The translations under genes were made by a program, and so were the position numbers. The notes beneath the pieces are model-generated. The model was given only the letters and a program-made list of their open reading frames with translations. It was not told the origin of the DNA and did not search any database. Shown here piece by piece: positions 16,766 through 24,534 of a stretch of 37,054 nt of DNA; positions within the stretch are counted from its first letter, which is position 1, and every line of letters begins with the position of its first letter. Origin of the DNA: an uncultured Alphaproteobacteria bacterium (lineage in GTDB: Bacteria > Pseudomonadota > Alphaproteobacteria > Rhizobiales > Ancalomicrobiaceae); assembly GCA_937919435.1 (NCBI GenBank), contig CALFRR010000009.1:1-37054 (forward strand), read 5' to 3'.

Positions 16766-17698
16766 ATGTCCCTGGGAGCCCCGGTCGACGCGGTGCCGTG
16801 GAGCGTCGCGCTCGGTGCGCACGTCCGCAGCAGACCCGCGGTGGCACTCGGTCTCGGACTGGCGTCGCTGGTGGTGCTCGGACTGCTCGCCGTCAGCATC
16901 GGCGAACTGATCACCGGCGTGGCCACCGCCGGGCTGAAGCTCGCGGTGCTCGGCGGCATCGCCGGATTCCTGGCGACGGCGATCGGCGCAGTGCCGGCAC
17001 TGGCGCTGAAGACCATGCCGCAGAAGCTCTCCGACGTGCTGCTCGGCGGCGCGGCGGGAATGATGTTGGCGGCGGCGGCGTTCTCGCTGATCCTGCCCGG
17101 ACTCGCCGCGGCCGGCGAACTCTCCGGAAGCCGAACCTGGGCGGCGCTGATCGTGGTGTTCGGGATCGGACTCGGGGTGCTGCTGATGCTCGGCCTCGAC
17201 GCCTTCACCCCGCACGAGCACGAGACCACCGGCCCGTGCGGACCGGGCGCCGACCGTTGCGGCCGGATCTGGCTGTTCGTCTTCGCGATCGCGCTGCACA
17301 ACCTGCCGGAAGGCATGGCGATCGGCGTCGGCTTCTCCCATGCCGACACGACGGTCGGGATTCCGCTGACCGCGGCGATCGCCCTTCAGGACATGCCGGA
17401 GGGCCTGGCGGTCGCGTTGGCGATGCGCGGCGCCGGCTTCGCTTCCGGCCGCGCCGTGTTCATGGCGATCCTCACCGGACTGTTGGAGCCTGTCGGCGCG
17501 GTGCTCGGCGCCGGTCTGTCGGGCGGGCTCGAGATCGCCTATCCGATCGGCCTCGGCCTCGCCGCCGGGGCGATGCTGTTCGTGGTCTCCCACGAGGTCA
17601 TCCCGGAGACCCACCGCAACGGTCACCAGACCCCGGCGACGGTCGGCCTGATGGCCGGCTTCGCCCTGATGATGGTTCTCGACACCGCACTCGGATGA
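16766..17698 (+). CDS. ZIP-family divalent metal transporter (GufA/ZupT-like)
   Basis: 310-residue inner-membrane transporter with about eight helices. The ZIP metal path is marked by HNLPEGMAIGVGF in helix 4 (His178) and LQDMPEGLAVAL in helix 5, the latter with Gln-Asp where many ZIPs have His-Asn/Glu. This matches the GufA branch. A His/Cys-bearing loop (PHEHETTGPCGPGADRC) before helix 4 may bind metal. The start at 16766 has a GAGGAGA Shine-Dalgarno 5 nt upstream. ZIP proteins import Zn2+, Mn2+ or Fe2+. The gene lies between a TerC-family gene and dps, so Mn or Fe handling is likely. Confidence 0.88.
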   Translation: MSLGAPVDAVPWSVALGAHVRSRPAVALGLGLASLVVLGLLAVSIGELITGVATAGLKLAVLGGIAGFLATAIGAVPALALKTMPQKLSDVLLGGAAGMMLAAAAFSLILPGLAAAGELSGSRTWAALIVVFGIGLGVLLMLGLDAFTPHEHETTGPCGPGADRCGRIWLFVFAIALHNLPEGMAIGVGFSHADTTVGIPLTAAIALQDMPEGLAVALAMRGAGFASGRAVFMAILTGLLEPVGAVLGAGLSGGLEIAYPIGLGLAAGAMLFVVSHEVIPETHRNGHQTPATVGLMAGFALMMVLDTALG

Positions 17699-17739
17699 TC
17701 CGCCCCCTGCGACGGCGCGTGACGTGGTCGACGTCCGGT

Positions 17740-17758
17740 GAGAATGGTAATCGAGAGC
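17740..17758. promoter_or_regulatory. Fur-box-like sequence upstream of dps
   Basis: GAGAATGGTAATCGAGAGC matches the classic 19-bp Fur box at 13 of 19 positions, with the left half good and the right half poor. It is 75 nt upstream of the Dps start. Dps genes are commonly controlled by iron or peroxide regulators. Treat it as a weak candidate. Confidence 0.3.
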
Positions 17759-17832
17759 ACACTGCGAACCCGGGCGAATGCGGCCGCCTCCGGATCGTTC
17801 GCGCCTCGCCGCCCTATGACAGGAGATCCTTC

Positions 17833-18315
17833 ATGCCCAGCATCCCGCAGATCAACATCGGTATCGACGAAGCGACCCGCAAGTCGATCTCCGAGGGTCT
17901 TTCGGCCCTGCTCGCCGACAGCTACACCCTCTACCTGATGACGCACAACTTCCATTGGAACGTGAAGGGTCCGATGTTCAACACGCTCCATGTGATGTTC
18001 ATGGAGCAGTATACCGAACAGTGGACGGCGCTCGACGCGATCGCCGAGCGCATCCGTTCGCTCGGCTTCCCGGCCCCGGGCACCTACAAGGAGTTCGTGG
18101 CGCGGGCCTCGATCGCCGAAGTGGAGGGCGTGCCGAAGGCGACCGACATGATCCGCCATCTGGTGGCCGCGCAGGAAGCGACCGCCCGGACCGCTCGCGC
18201 CCTGTTCCCGGTGGTCGACGAGGCCAACGACCAGCCGACCGCCGATCTGCTGACCCAGCGGATCGACATCCACGAGAAGACCGCCTGGATGCTGCGTTCG
18301 CTGCTCGAGGAGTGA
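17833..18315 (+). CDS. dps: Dps-family ferritin-like DNA protection protein
   Basis: 160 residues, a normal length for a Dps subunit, which assembles into a 12-mer that oxidises and stores Fe2+ using H2O2 and protects DNA. The inter-subunit ferroxidase ligands are in place: His41 in MTHNFHWNVKG, His53 in NTLHVMF, Asp68 and Glu72 in LDAIAERIRSLG. The 27-residue spacing from His41 to Asp68 equals that of E. coli Dps. The Shine-Dalgarno AGGAGA is directly upstream. The gene is monocistronic, with a promoter gap before it and a strong terminator after it. It lacks a long Lys-rich N-terminal tail, so direct DNA binding is uncertain. Confidence 0.95.
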   Translation: MPSIPQINIGIDEATRKSISEGLSALLADSYTLYLMTHNFHWNVKGPMFNTLHVMFMEQYTEQWTALDAIAERIRSLGFPAPGTYKEFVARASIAEVEGVPKATDMIRHLVAAQEATARTARALFPVVDEANDQPTADLLTQRIDIHEKTAWMLRSLLEE

Positions 18316-18344
18316 GGTCGGAGCGACGTCGCCCGATCGATATG

Positions 18345-18377
18345 AAAGGCCCGCCGGAGCGATCCGGCGGGCCTTTT
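18345..18377 (+). terminator. Rho-independent terminator after dps
   Basis: Perfect 13-bp stem (AAGGCCCGCCGGA with TCCGGCGGGCCTT), GCGA tetraloop, and a TTTT run. It is the most canonical terminator in the window. It lies between convergent dps and the dehydratase gene and may serve both. Confidence 0.9.
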
Positions 18378-18412
18378 CGTCGTCGTCTCCCGCCCCGAGG
18401 ACTGGCGCGGCG

Positions 18413-20203
18413 TCAATGGCTGTGACGGGCCTCGCCGCGGGTCTCGACGACGTTGAGATAGAGCACCGCCGGCTCGAGGCAGCCGCCGGTGGCGAGCTGG
18501 CCGACCATCGACCGGTAGATCTCCTGCCACGGCGTCCGGTGGACGAGTTCCGGAGGCTTCCGGGTCTTCCGGCGCCGTTCCAGCTCGGCTTCGTCGAGCA
18601 GCACGTCGACCCGGCCGGCGGTCAGATCGACGCGCACCACGTCGCCGGTTTCCAGGAGACCGATACCGCCGCCGACCGCCGCTTCCGGCGAGACGTTGAG
18701 GATCGACGGGCTCCCCGAGGTGCCGCTCTGGCGGCCGTCGCCCATCGTCGGCAGAACCTCGACGCCCTTCTGGAGGAGCGCCGCCGGCGGCTGCATGTTG
18801 ACCACTTCGGCGCTGCCGGGATAGCCGACCGGACCGCAGTTGCGGATCACCAGCATGGTCTTCTCGTCGATGCCGAGGGCGGGATCGTCGATCCGGGCAT
18901 GATAGTCCTCCGGCCCTTCGAACACCGCGACGCGCGCCTCGAAGCAGTTCGGATGGGCGGGATCGGCGAGGAACTGCCTGCGGAACACCTCGTCGATCAC
19001 CGAGATCTTGATCACCGCGCTCTCGAACAGATTGCCGGTGAGCACGACGTAACCGGCCGCCGCCTTCAACGGCTCGCCATAGGCGCGGATCACCTCGCGA
19101 TCGGTCGGCTTCGGGTTCGCGGCGATGTCCTCGGCGAGCGTCCGGCCGGTGACGGTACGCACGGTGCCGTCGAGCCGTCCGGCCTCGAACAGTTCGCGCA
19201 TCACCGCCGGCAGGCCGCCGGCCCGATAGAAGCCCTCGCCGAGGAAGCGGCCGGCGGGCTGGCAGTCGACCAGCAGCGGCGTCTGCGGACCGAGCCGCTG
19301 CCAGTCGTCGAGGCCGTGCTCGACCCCCATGTGGCGGGCGATGGCGATGACGTGGATCGGGCAGTTGGACGAGCCGCCGATCGCCGCCGCGGCGACCACG
19401 GCGTTCTCGAAGGCGCCCCTGGTCATGATGTCGGAGGGGCGCAGGTTCTCGTGGACCAGCCCGACGGCCCGCTTGCCGGTCTCGTAGGCCATCCAGCCGC
19501 GTTCGCGGTAGGGCGCGGGAATGGCGGCGCAACCGGGCAGCGACATGCCCAGCGCCTCGGCGATGCAGTTCATCGACAGTGCGGTGCCCATGGTGTTGCA
19601 GTGGCCGACCGACGGGGCCGAGGACGACACCAGATCCATGAACTCGTCGTAGCCGATCTCGCCGGCGGCGTGCATCTTGCGCGCATGCCAGACGGCGGTG
19701 CCGGAGCCGGCCAGCTTGCCGTTCCACCAACCGTCGAGCATCGGCCCGCCGGAGAGCACGATCGCCGGAATGTTGACCGTCGCCGCCGCCATCAGGCAGG
19801 CCGGCGTCGTCTTGTCACAGCCGGTGGTCAGCACCACGCCGTCGAGCGGATAGCCGTAGAGCACCTCGACCAGCCCGAGATAGGCGAGATTGCGATCGAG
19901 CGCCGCGGTCGGCCGCTTGCCGGTCTCCTGGAGCGGATGGACCGGGAACTCCAGCGGAATGCCGCCGGCGTCGCGGATGCCGTCGCGGACCCGCTGCGCC
20001 AGTTCGAGGTGGTGACGGTTGCAGGGGGTCAGATCGTTGCCGGTCTGAGCGATGCCGATGATCGGACGCCCCGACTGGAACTCCTCGCGGGTGATGCCGA
20101 AATTGAGGTACCGCTCGAGGTAGACGGCGGTCATCCCCGGATCTTCGGCATCGTCGAACCAGCGTCGGCTGCGGAGCTTCTCGGTCATCGGTGGTCGTTC
20201 CAT
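18413..20203 (-). CDS. xylD: IlvD/Edd-family dehydratase, probable D-xylonate dehydratase
   Basis: 596-residue cytoplasmic Fe-S dehydratase. The three cluster cysteines are Cys61 (LTPCNRHH), Cys129 (LTTGCDKTTPA) and Cys201 (SVGHCNTMGTA). The C-terminal catalytic region GDGRQSGTSGSPSILN is intact. From memory, the sequence tracks Caulobacter XylD throughout (RRWFDD start, GYPLDGVVLTTGCDKTTP, PWQEIYR near the end, His-rich terminus), closer than to IlvD or Edd. It converts an aldonate to its 2-keto-3-deoxy acid. L-arabinonate or another pentonate remains possible. An in-frame ATG 15 nt downstream (20188) is an alternative start. No other xylose-pathway gene is in the window. Confidence 0.82.
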   Translation of the reverse strand: MERPPMTEKLRSRRWFDDAEDPGMTAVYLERYLNFGITREEFQSGRPIIGIAQTGNDLTPCNRHHLELAQRVRDGIRDAGGIPLEFPVHPLQETGKRPTAALDRNLAYLGLVEVLYGYPLDGVVLTTGCDKTTPACLMAAATVNIPAIVLSGGPMLDGWWNGKLAGSGTAVWHARKMHAAGEIGYDEFMDLVSSSAPSVGHCNTMGTALSMNCIAEALGMSLPGCAAIPAPYRERGWMAYETGKRAVGLVHENLRPSDIMTRGAFENAVVAAAAIGGSSNCPIHVIAIARHMGVEHGLDDWQRLGPQTPLLVDCQPAGRFLGEGFYRAGGLPAVMRELFEAGRLDGTVRTVTGRTLAEDIAANPKPTDREVIRAYGEPLKAAAGYVVLTGNLFESAVIKISVIDEVFRRQFLADPAHPNCFEARVAVFEGPEDYHARIDDPALGIDEKTMLVIRNCGPVGYPGSAEVVNMQPPAALLQKGVEVLPTMGDGRQSGTSGSPSILNVSPEAAVGGGIGLLETGDVVRVDLTAGRVDVLLDEAELERRRKTRKPPELVHRTPWQEIYRSMVGQLATGGCLEPAVLYLNVVETRGEARHSH

Positions 20204-20504
20204 CTTGGTGTCCGGATCGTCGGCGCGCGCGGTCGCGCGGCACCGGCCTCCGACGATTCCACCATGCTAGTCGAAGCGCCGATCGGCGGACACGGTCCGC
20301 GACGCGCAGGAGGGGTGTGACCGCGGCGTGTTCGGTCCTTCCGATCGCGCTCCTACCGTCGACGTCGACCTCGGAAAGAGACGATCGGGTCCTCGCGATC
20401 GACCGTCGAGCGCCGAGCGGCTCCATGCACTGTTGTATCTTGCCCCCCGGGGAGCGTACTTTCGGCGCCAACGGAGAAACACGTGTTCTGGGGAAGGGTC
20501 CAAG
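20204..20504. promoter_or_regulatory. Divergent promoter region between dehydratase and ABC importer
   Basis: 301 nt without a credible gene. The 12-nt palindrome GTCGACGTCGAC lies at 20358-20369, near the middle, and could be an operator shared by both directions. A weak TTGTAT (20433-20438) / TACTTT (20457-20462) pair faces the importer. Nothing firm is seen for the dehydratase. Confidence 0.35.
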
Positions 20505-21533
20505 ATGCCATCTCGTCTCATCGATCGCCGCGGGCTGCTCGTCGGGGCCGGCGCCCTCGGGCTGGCCGGCGCCTTCGCGACGCGGGCGCGCGCCGCCACC
20601 AAGGTCAATCTCGGGGTGCTCAGGCTGGGCAGCCACGCGCCGAGCTTCATCGCCTACGAGCGCGGCTACCTGCGCGACGAAGGGCTCGACGTCGAACTCA
20701 AGTTCTTCGAAGCGGCGCAGCCGCTCGCCGTGGCGGTCGCCGCCGGCGACGTCGACTACGGCGTCACCGCGATGAGCGGCGGTCTGGTGAGCCTCGCAGA
20801 GAAGAACGCGGTCAAGGTGATCGGCGGCGCGCTGAGCGAGGAGAAGGGCAAGGTCGGCTCGGTGGTGCTCGCCTCCAACAAGGCCTGGGAGGCCGGGCTG
20901 AAGAGCCCGAAAGACCTCGCCGGACGCAGCTTCGGCATCACCACGGCGGGCTCGTCGTTCCACTTCATGGCCCACAAGATCGCCCAGGCGGTCGGCATCC
21001 CCCTGTCGTCGATCTCGCTGAAGCCGCTGCAGAAACTCGGCACGCTGGTGGCCTCGCTGTCGAGCGGGCAGATCGACAGCTGGGCGATCCAGCAGAGCAT
21101 CGCCAAGAAGATGATCAACGAGGGATCCGCCAAGCTGATCGGCACGATCTCCGATTACGCGCCCGACTATCAGGTGACGACGGTGTTCACCTCGACGGCC
21201 AACGCGGTCGACAACCGCGACAAGACCAAGGCGTTCATCCGCGCCTATTCGCGGGCCGTCGACGACTACGACGCGGCCTTCGTCGACCGCACGGCGACGC
21301 AGGCCGAGGTCGATGCGATCACCCGCATCCTCCACACCTACGTCAGTACCTCGAGCCCGTTCGAAGACGTCCGGCAGATGCTGGTCGACGACGCGACCCG
21401 GATCAACCGCGGCCTCGCCCTGTCGATGAAGTCGGTGGTCGAACAGCTCGAATGGTTCAAGGCGGAGAAGATGGTCAAGGACACCATCACCGCGGAGATG
21501 CTGTTCGACACCTCCTACGTCAAGATCATCTGA
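20505..21533 (+). CDS. NitT/TauT-family ABC substrate-binding protein
   Basis: 342-residue periplasmic binding protein of the SsuA/TauA/NMT1 type. The start at 20505 gives an N-terminus with a twin-arginine-like signal (DRRGLLVGAGALGLAGA, Ala-rich cleavage region before ATKVNLG), so export may use Tat. The mature part opens with the family pattern LGVLRLGSHAPSFIAYERGYLRDEG (about 33-57) and continues with GITTAGSSFHFMAHKIA. Ligands in this group include sulfonates, nitrate, pyrimidine precursors and aromatic acids, and none can be singled out here. ATPase and permease genes follow after a 187-nt gap that contains a strong hairpin. The gene is divergent from the dehydratase. Confidence 0.88.
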   Translation: MPSRLIDRRGLLVGAGALGLAGAFATRARAATKVNLGVLRLGSHAPSFIAYERGYLRDEGLDVELKFFEAAQPLAVAVAAGDVDYGVTAMSGGLVSLAEKNAVKVIGGALSEEKGKVGSVVLASNKAWEAGLKSPKDLAGRSFGITTAGSSFHFMAHKIAQAVGIPLSSISLKPLQKLGTLVASLSSGQIDSWAIQQSIAKKMINEGSAKLIGTISDYAPDYQVTTVFTSTANAVDNRDKTKAFIRAYSRAVDDYDAAFVDRTATQAEVDAITRILHTYVSTSSPFEDVRQMLVDDATRINRGLALSMKSVVEQLEWFKAEKMVKDTITAEMLFDTSYVKII

Positions 21534-21647
21534 GCCGAACGTCCCGGCGCCCCGGCTGCCGGCCGGAGCGCCGCCGCGACGCGCATGTGCCGACCCGGCT
21601 TCGGCGGACGAGACCGGATCTCGCGGGGGCGTCGCCGACGCCGTCGC

Positions 21648-21676
21648 CGCGGGAGGTGATCTCTTCACCTCCCGCG
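21648..21676 (+). promoter_or_regulatory. Intercistronic hairpin between ABC SBP and ATPase genes
   Basis: Perfect 12-bp stem CGCGGGAGGTGA with TCACCTCCCGCG, loop TCTCT, in the 187-nt gap after the binding-protein gene and 45 nt before the ATPase start. It likely limits or uncouples expression of the membrane components. Confidence 0.6.
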
Positions 21677-21720
21677 ACCGGTGCCCGGCTCTTCCACCCT
21701 GCCCTCCGGCGGAGTTCTCC

Positions 21721-22488
21721 ATGGATCTGTTGATCGAAAGCGTCGGCCATTCCTACGGACCGGTCGAGGTTCTCAGAGACGTCTCGCTCGACATCCCGCA
21801 CGGCCAGATCGTCTGTCTGGTCGGCCCGTCGGGTTGCGGCAAGTCGACCCTGTTGCGGTTTCTCGGCGGGCTCGAGGTGCCGGGCAGCGGTCGGGTGCTG
21901 ACGGTCGGCGAGCCGCCCGCGGATTCTCTCAATCCGCTGACCTACGTTTTCCAGCACTTCGCGCTGCTGCCGTGGCGGACGGTGGAGGGCAACGTCCGTC
22001 TGGTGCTCGAAGATCACCGGCTGGGTGCCCGCGAGACCGAGGAGATCGTCGCCGACGTGCTCGCCCGCACCCGGCTCTCCGAATTCCGCAAGGCACTGCC
22101 GAAGCAGCTCTCCGGCGGCATGAAGCAACGTGTCGCGATCGCCCGGGCGCTGGCGGTCCGGCCGGCGGTGATGCTGCTCGACGAGCCGCTGTCGGCCCTC
22201 GACAGCCAGACCCGCGAGCTGCTGCTCGACGATCTCGTCGCGCTGTGGACGCGGCAGCCGTTCACCGCGGTCTACGTCACCCACAACCTCTCGGAGGCGG
22301 TGCGGCTCGGCCACCGGATCGTGGTGATGTCGCGCCGGCCGGGACGGGTTCGGGCGATCGTCGACGTCGACCAGCCGCTGACCGAGCGGACGCTGGGCGA
22401 TCCGGTGCTCGAAGCCCATCAGAAAGAGCTCTGGGACTTGATGCGGGACGAGGCGATGGCCGCGGATCGGGAGTTGATCGGTGACTGA
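21721..22488 (+). CDS. ABC transporter ATP-binding protein (NitT/TauT type)
   Basis: 255-residue ATPase that powers the importer formed with the neighbouring binding protein and permease. All motifs are present: Walker A GPSGCGKST near 38, Q-loop FQHFALLPWRTVEGN near 78, signature LSGGMKQR near 130, Walker B VMLLDEPLSAL near 150, and switch His in VTHN. The LPWRTV after the Q-loop is typical of SsuB/TauB-class subunits. The permease start overlaps its end by 8 nt, indicating coupled translation. Confidence 0.92.
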   Translation: MDLLIESVGHSYGPVEVLRDVSLDIPHGQIVCLVGPSGCGKSTLLRFLGGLEVPGSGRVLTVGEPPADSLNPLTYVFQHFALLPWRTVEGNVRLVLEDHRLGARETEEIVADVLARTRLSEFRKALPKQLSGGMKQRVAIARALAVRPAVMLLDEPLSALDSQTRELLLDDLVALWTRQPFTAVYVTHNLSEAVRLGHRIVVMSRRPGRVRAIVDVDQPLTERTLGDPVLEAHQKELWDLMRDEAMAADRELIGD

Positions 22489-23278
22489 GTTGCGAGGAAA
22501 TCCGGTGGCGTTCCGGGGCCGGGGCTTCTCGCCGCGGCCGATCGCCGGAGTCGGGCTGGTGGTGTTCGTGGTGCTGATCGTCGGCACCGAACTCGGCACG
22601 CGCAGCGGCTGGATCTCGGCCCTGACCCTGCCGCGGCCGTCGGCGGTGTTCGCCACCTTCGTCGACCTGTGGAAGAGCGGCCTGCTGTGGGTCCATCTGG
22701 TGCCGTCGCTGCGCCGGATCCTGATCGGCGGGTCGATCGGCATCGGCATCGGCGTGTCGCTCGGGGTGGCGATCGGGCTGTTCGGAGTGGTGCGCGCCGG
22801 CATGGTGCCGCTGGTCGCGGCGTTGTTCCCGATCCCGAAGATCGCCCTGCTGCCGCTGTTCGTCGTCTGGTTCGGGATCGACGAGACTTCGAAATACGCG
22901 CTGATCGCCTTCGGCACCTTCACCCCGACGGTGGTGGCGACCTTCGGCGCGGTCGACAACGTCGATCGCGGACTGATCCGGATGGGCCAGAGCTTCGGCC
23001 TCTCCTGGTGGTCGATCGTTTCGAAGATCGTGCTCCCCGGCGCCTTCCCCGGCATCCTGTCGGGGCTCCGGGTATCGATCTCGATCGGCATCATCCTGCT
23101 GGTGGCCGCCGAGATGATCGGTGCGGAGTTCGGCATCGGCTCCTACATCCTGGAGGCGGGCGCGCTCTACGACCTCGAACGGCTGTTCACCGGCGTGACG
23201 CTGCTGTCGATCCTCGGGCTGATCGTCAGTTGGGTGATCGGCGGCATCGAGCGACGCTTCCTCGACTGGCGCGGCTGA
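22481..23278 (+). CDS. ABC transporter permease (NitT/TauT type)
   Basis: 265-residue inner-membrane permease with about six helices. The coupling loop is recognisable in LIRMGQSFGLSWWSIVSKIVLPGAFPGI (about 166-193), the EAA-like segment of SsuC/TauC proteins. The start is a GTG at 22481 inside the end of the ATPase gene; no ATG is available before the first helix. It forms the channel, probably as a homodimer. A terminator begins 7 nt after the stop, so the operon is SBP, ATPase, permease. Confidence 0.92.
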   Translation: MTELRGNPVAFRGRGFSPRPIAGVGLVVFVVLIVGTELGTRSGWISALTLPRPSAVFATFVDLWKSGLLWVHLVPSLRRILIGGSIGIGIGVSLGVAIGLFGVVRAGMVPLVAALFPIPKIALLPLFVVWFGIDETSKYALIAFGTFTPTVVATFGAVDNVDRGLIRMGQSFGLSWWSIVSKIVLPGAFPGILSGLRVSISIGIILLVAAEMIGAEFGIGSYILEAGALYDLERLFTGVTLLSILGLIVSWVIGGIERRFLDWRG

Positions 23279-23284
23279 TCGGGA

Positions 23285-23314
23285 GGGCGCGGCCCCTCCC
23301 GGCCGCGTCCCTTT
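23285..23314 (+). terminator. Terminator of the NitT/TauT-type operon
   Basis: Stem GGGCGCGGCC with GGCCGCG(T)CCC, ten pairs and one bulged T, a 6-nt loop, followed by TTT. It separates the permease from the cupin gene. Confidence 0.75.
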
Positions 23315-23390
23315 CGAAACCGCAAGATCGTCCAAGACCGTCTCCGGCGAACCGGTCCATATCGACCGCGTTCGCGAAAGGAGACGGAAC

Positions 23391-23762
23391 ATGCTCACCA
23401 ACGCCCTGATCGATTCCCTCGCCGGTGCGGCCCTCGCCCCCGAAGCCCGCCCGGTCTTCACCCCCCATCCGGCCTTCGCCGGGGTCCGGCTCGCCCGCCT
23501 GATCGGTGCCGGCGACAGCGGTGGCGCGCTCTCCACTCTGCTGGTCGATCTGGCGCCCGGCGCCCGGATGGAACTGCATCGCCACGACCATCAGACCGAA
23601 CAGCATCTGGTGCTGGCGGGAACCGGGCGGGTGGTGATCGACGGTGTCGAGGACGGCTACCTGCCCGGCAGCCTCCGGGTGATCGGCGAAGGGCACGAGC
23701 ACTCGGTGGTCGCCGGCGCCGAAGGACTGACGCTGATGGCGGTGTTCACGCCCGCCGCCTGA
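23391..23762 (+). CDS. Small single-domain cupin protein
   Basis: 123 residues forming one cupin barrel. Motif 1 is well kept, with metal ligands in LHRHDHQTEQHLVLAGTG (two His and a Glu); motif 2 is degenerate but retains a GHEHSV segment. Such proteins are often metal-dependent oxygenases, isomerases or small-molecule sensors, and the substrate here cannot be told. A strong AAAGGAGA Shine-Dalgarno precedes the ATG. It stands behind a terminator, so it has its own promoter. Its 3' end overlaps that of the convergent gene by 17 nt. Confidence 0.82.
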   Translation: MLTNALIDSLAGAALAPEARPVFTPHPAFAGVRLARLIGAGDSGGALSTLLVDLAPGARMELHRHDHQTEQHLVLAGTGRVVIDGVEDGYLPGSLRVIGEGHEHSVVAGAEGLTLMAVFTPAA

Positions 23763-24483
23763 TCGGCTGCGGATCCGCGGACGGCTGCGACCGAGGATCG
23801 GCGTCGGGCTGAGGCTGCGGATCGGCCGGGACGAGGTGGTCGGCCCAGGTGACCAGCGCCGCTCGGCCGGCGTCGGTCAGACCGTAGAGGCCCCGCTCGA
23901 TCCGCTCGAACCAGCCGTAGACGTCGCCGCGCAGGATCGTCGCGACGTCCGGCGCCAGGGCGCGCAGATCGCGCGGCCGGCCGGGCGCCACGGCGAGCGC
24001 CTGGGCCACCGCGAGCGCACGCTGGCGATAGGCGGTCAGTTGCGGCCGGCGGGTGGTGCCGCCGACCACCGGATCGCCGCGCCGGCGGCGATGTTCCTCG
24101 ACGATGCGCGAACGCCGCCTGGCGTCGCGCCGCGGCTTCCAGGGCTCCGGCTCGACGACCACCTCGACCTGCCCGCTCGCGGAGACCACCAGCAGGCCGA
24201 AGCCGAGGAAGCGGCAGAGCTTCTTCACCCGGGAATCGCTCTCGCGTCCGCGCCCGCGCTTCGAAGCCGCGACGGCGAGCCAGATCTCGTCGCAGGCGGC
24301 CGTGCGGTCGACCGCCTGGAGCACCAGTTCGAGCGTGAAACTCTGCTTCAGCTCGCCGATCACCACGAGTTGCGGCTCCCCGTCGGACAGCGCGACGAGA
24401 TCGCAGCCGCACACTTCGCCCTTCACCTCGAAGCCGAGGCTCTCCAGATGGCGTTTGACCGGCGGATAGAGGTCCGATTCCAT
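23746..24483 (-). CDS. DUF2161-like protein, putative PD-(D/E)XK phosphodiesterase fold
   Basis: 245 residues. The first 110 resemble a small PD-(D/E)XK nuclease-like core: GCDLVAL supplies an Asp, and VVIGELKQ supplies the E-x-K pair after a hydrophobic strand. This fits DUF2161, annotated as a putative phosphodiesterase with no known function. A winged-helix-like segment follows near 185-215 (GWFERIERGLYGLTDAGRAAL). The C-terminus is a low-complexity Asp/Pro/Gln tail (DPQPQPDADPRSQPSADPQP). It lies 51 nt downstream of the LysR gene on the same strand and may be co-transcribed. I do not recognise a specific cellular role. Confidence 0.72.
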   Translation of the reverse strand: MESDLYPPVKRHLESLGFEVKGEVCGCDLVALSDGEPQLVVIGELKQSFTLELVLQAVDRTAACDEIWLAVAASKRGRGRESDSRVKKLCRFLGFGLLVVSASGQVEVVVEPEPWKPRRDARRRSRIVEEHRRRRGDPVVGGTTRRPQLTAYRQRALAVAQALAVAPGRPRDLRALAPDVATILRGDVYGWFERIERGLYGLTDAGRAALVTWADHLVPADPQPQPDADPRSQPSADPQPIRRRA

Positions 24484-24534
24484 GCCGCGACTATCGGCGA
24501 TCGGCCGGCGGGCGTCGAGGGCCGGCGCCGTCGG

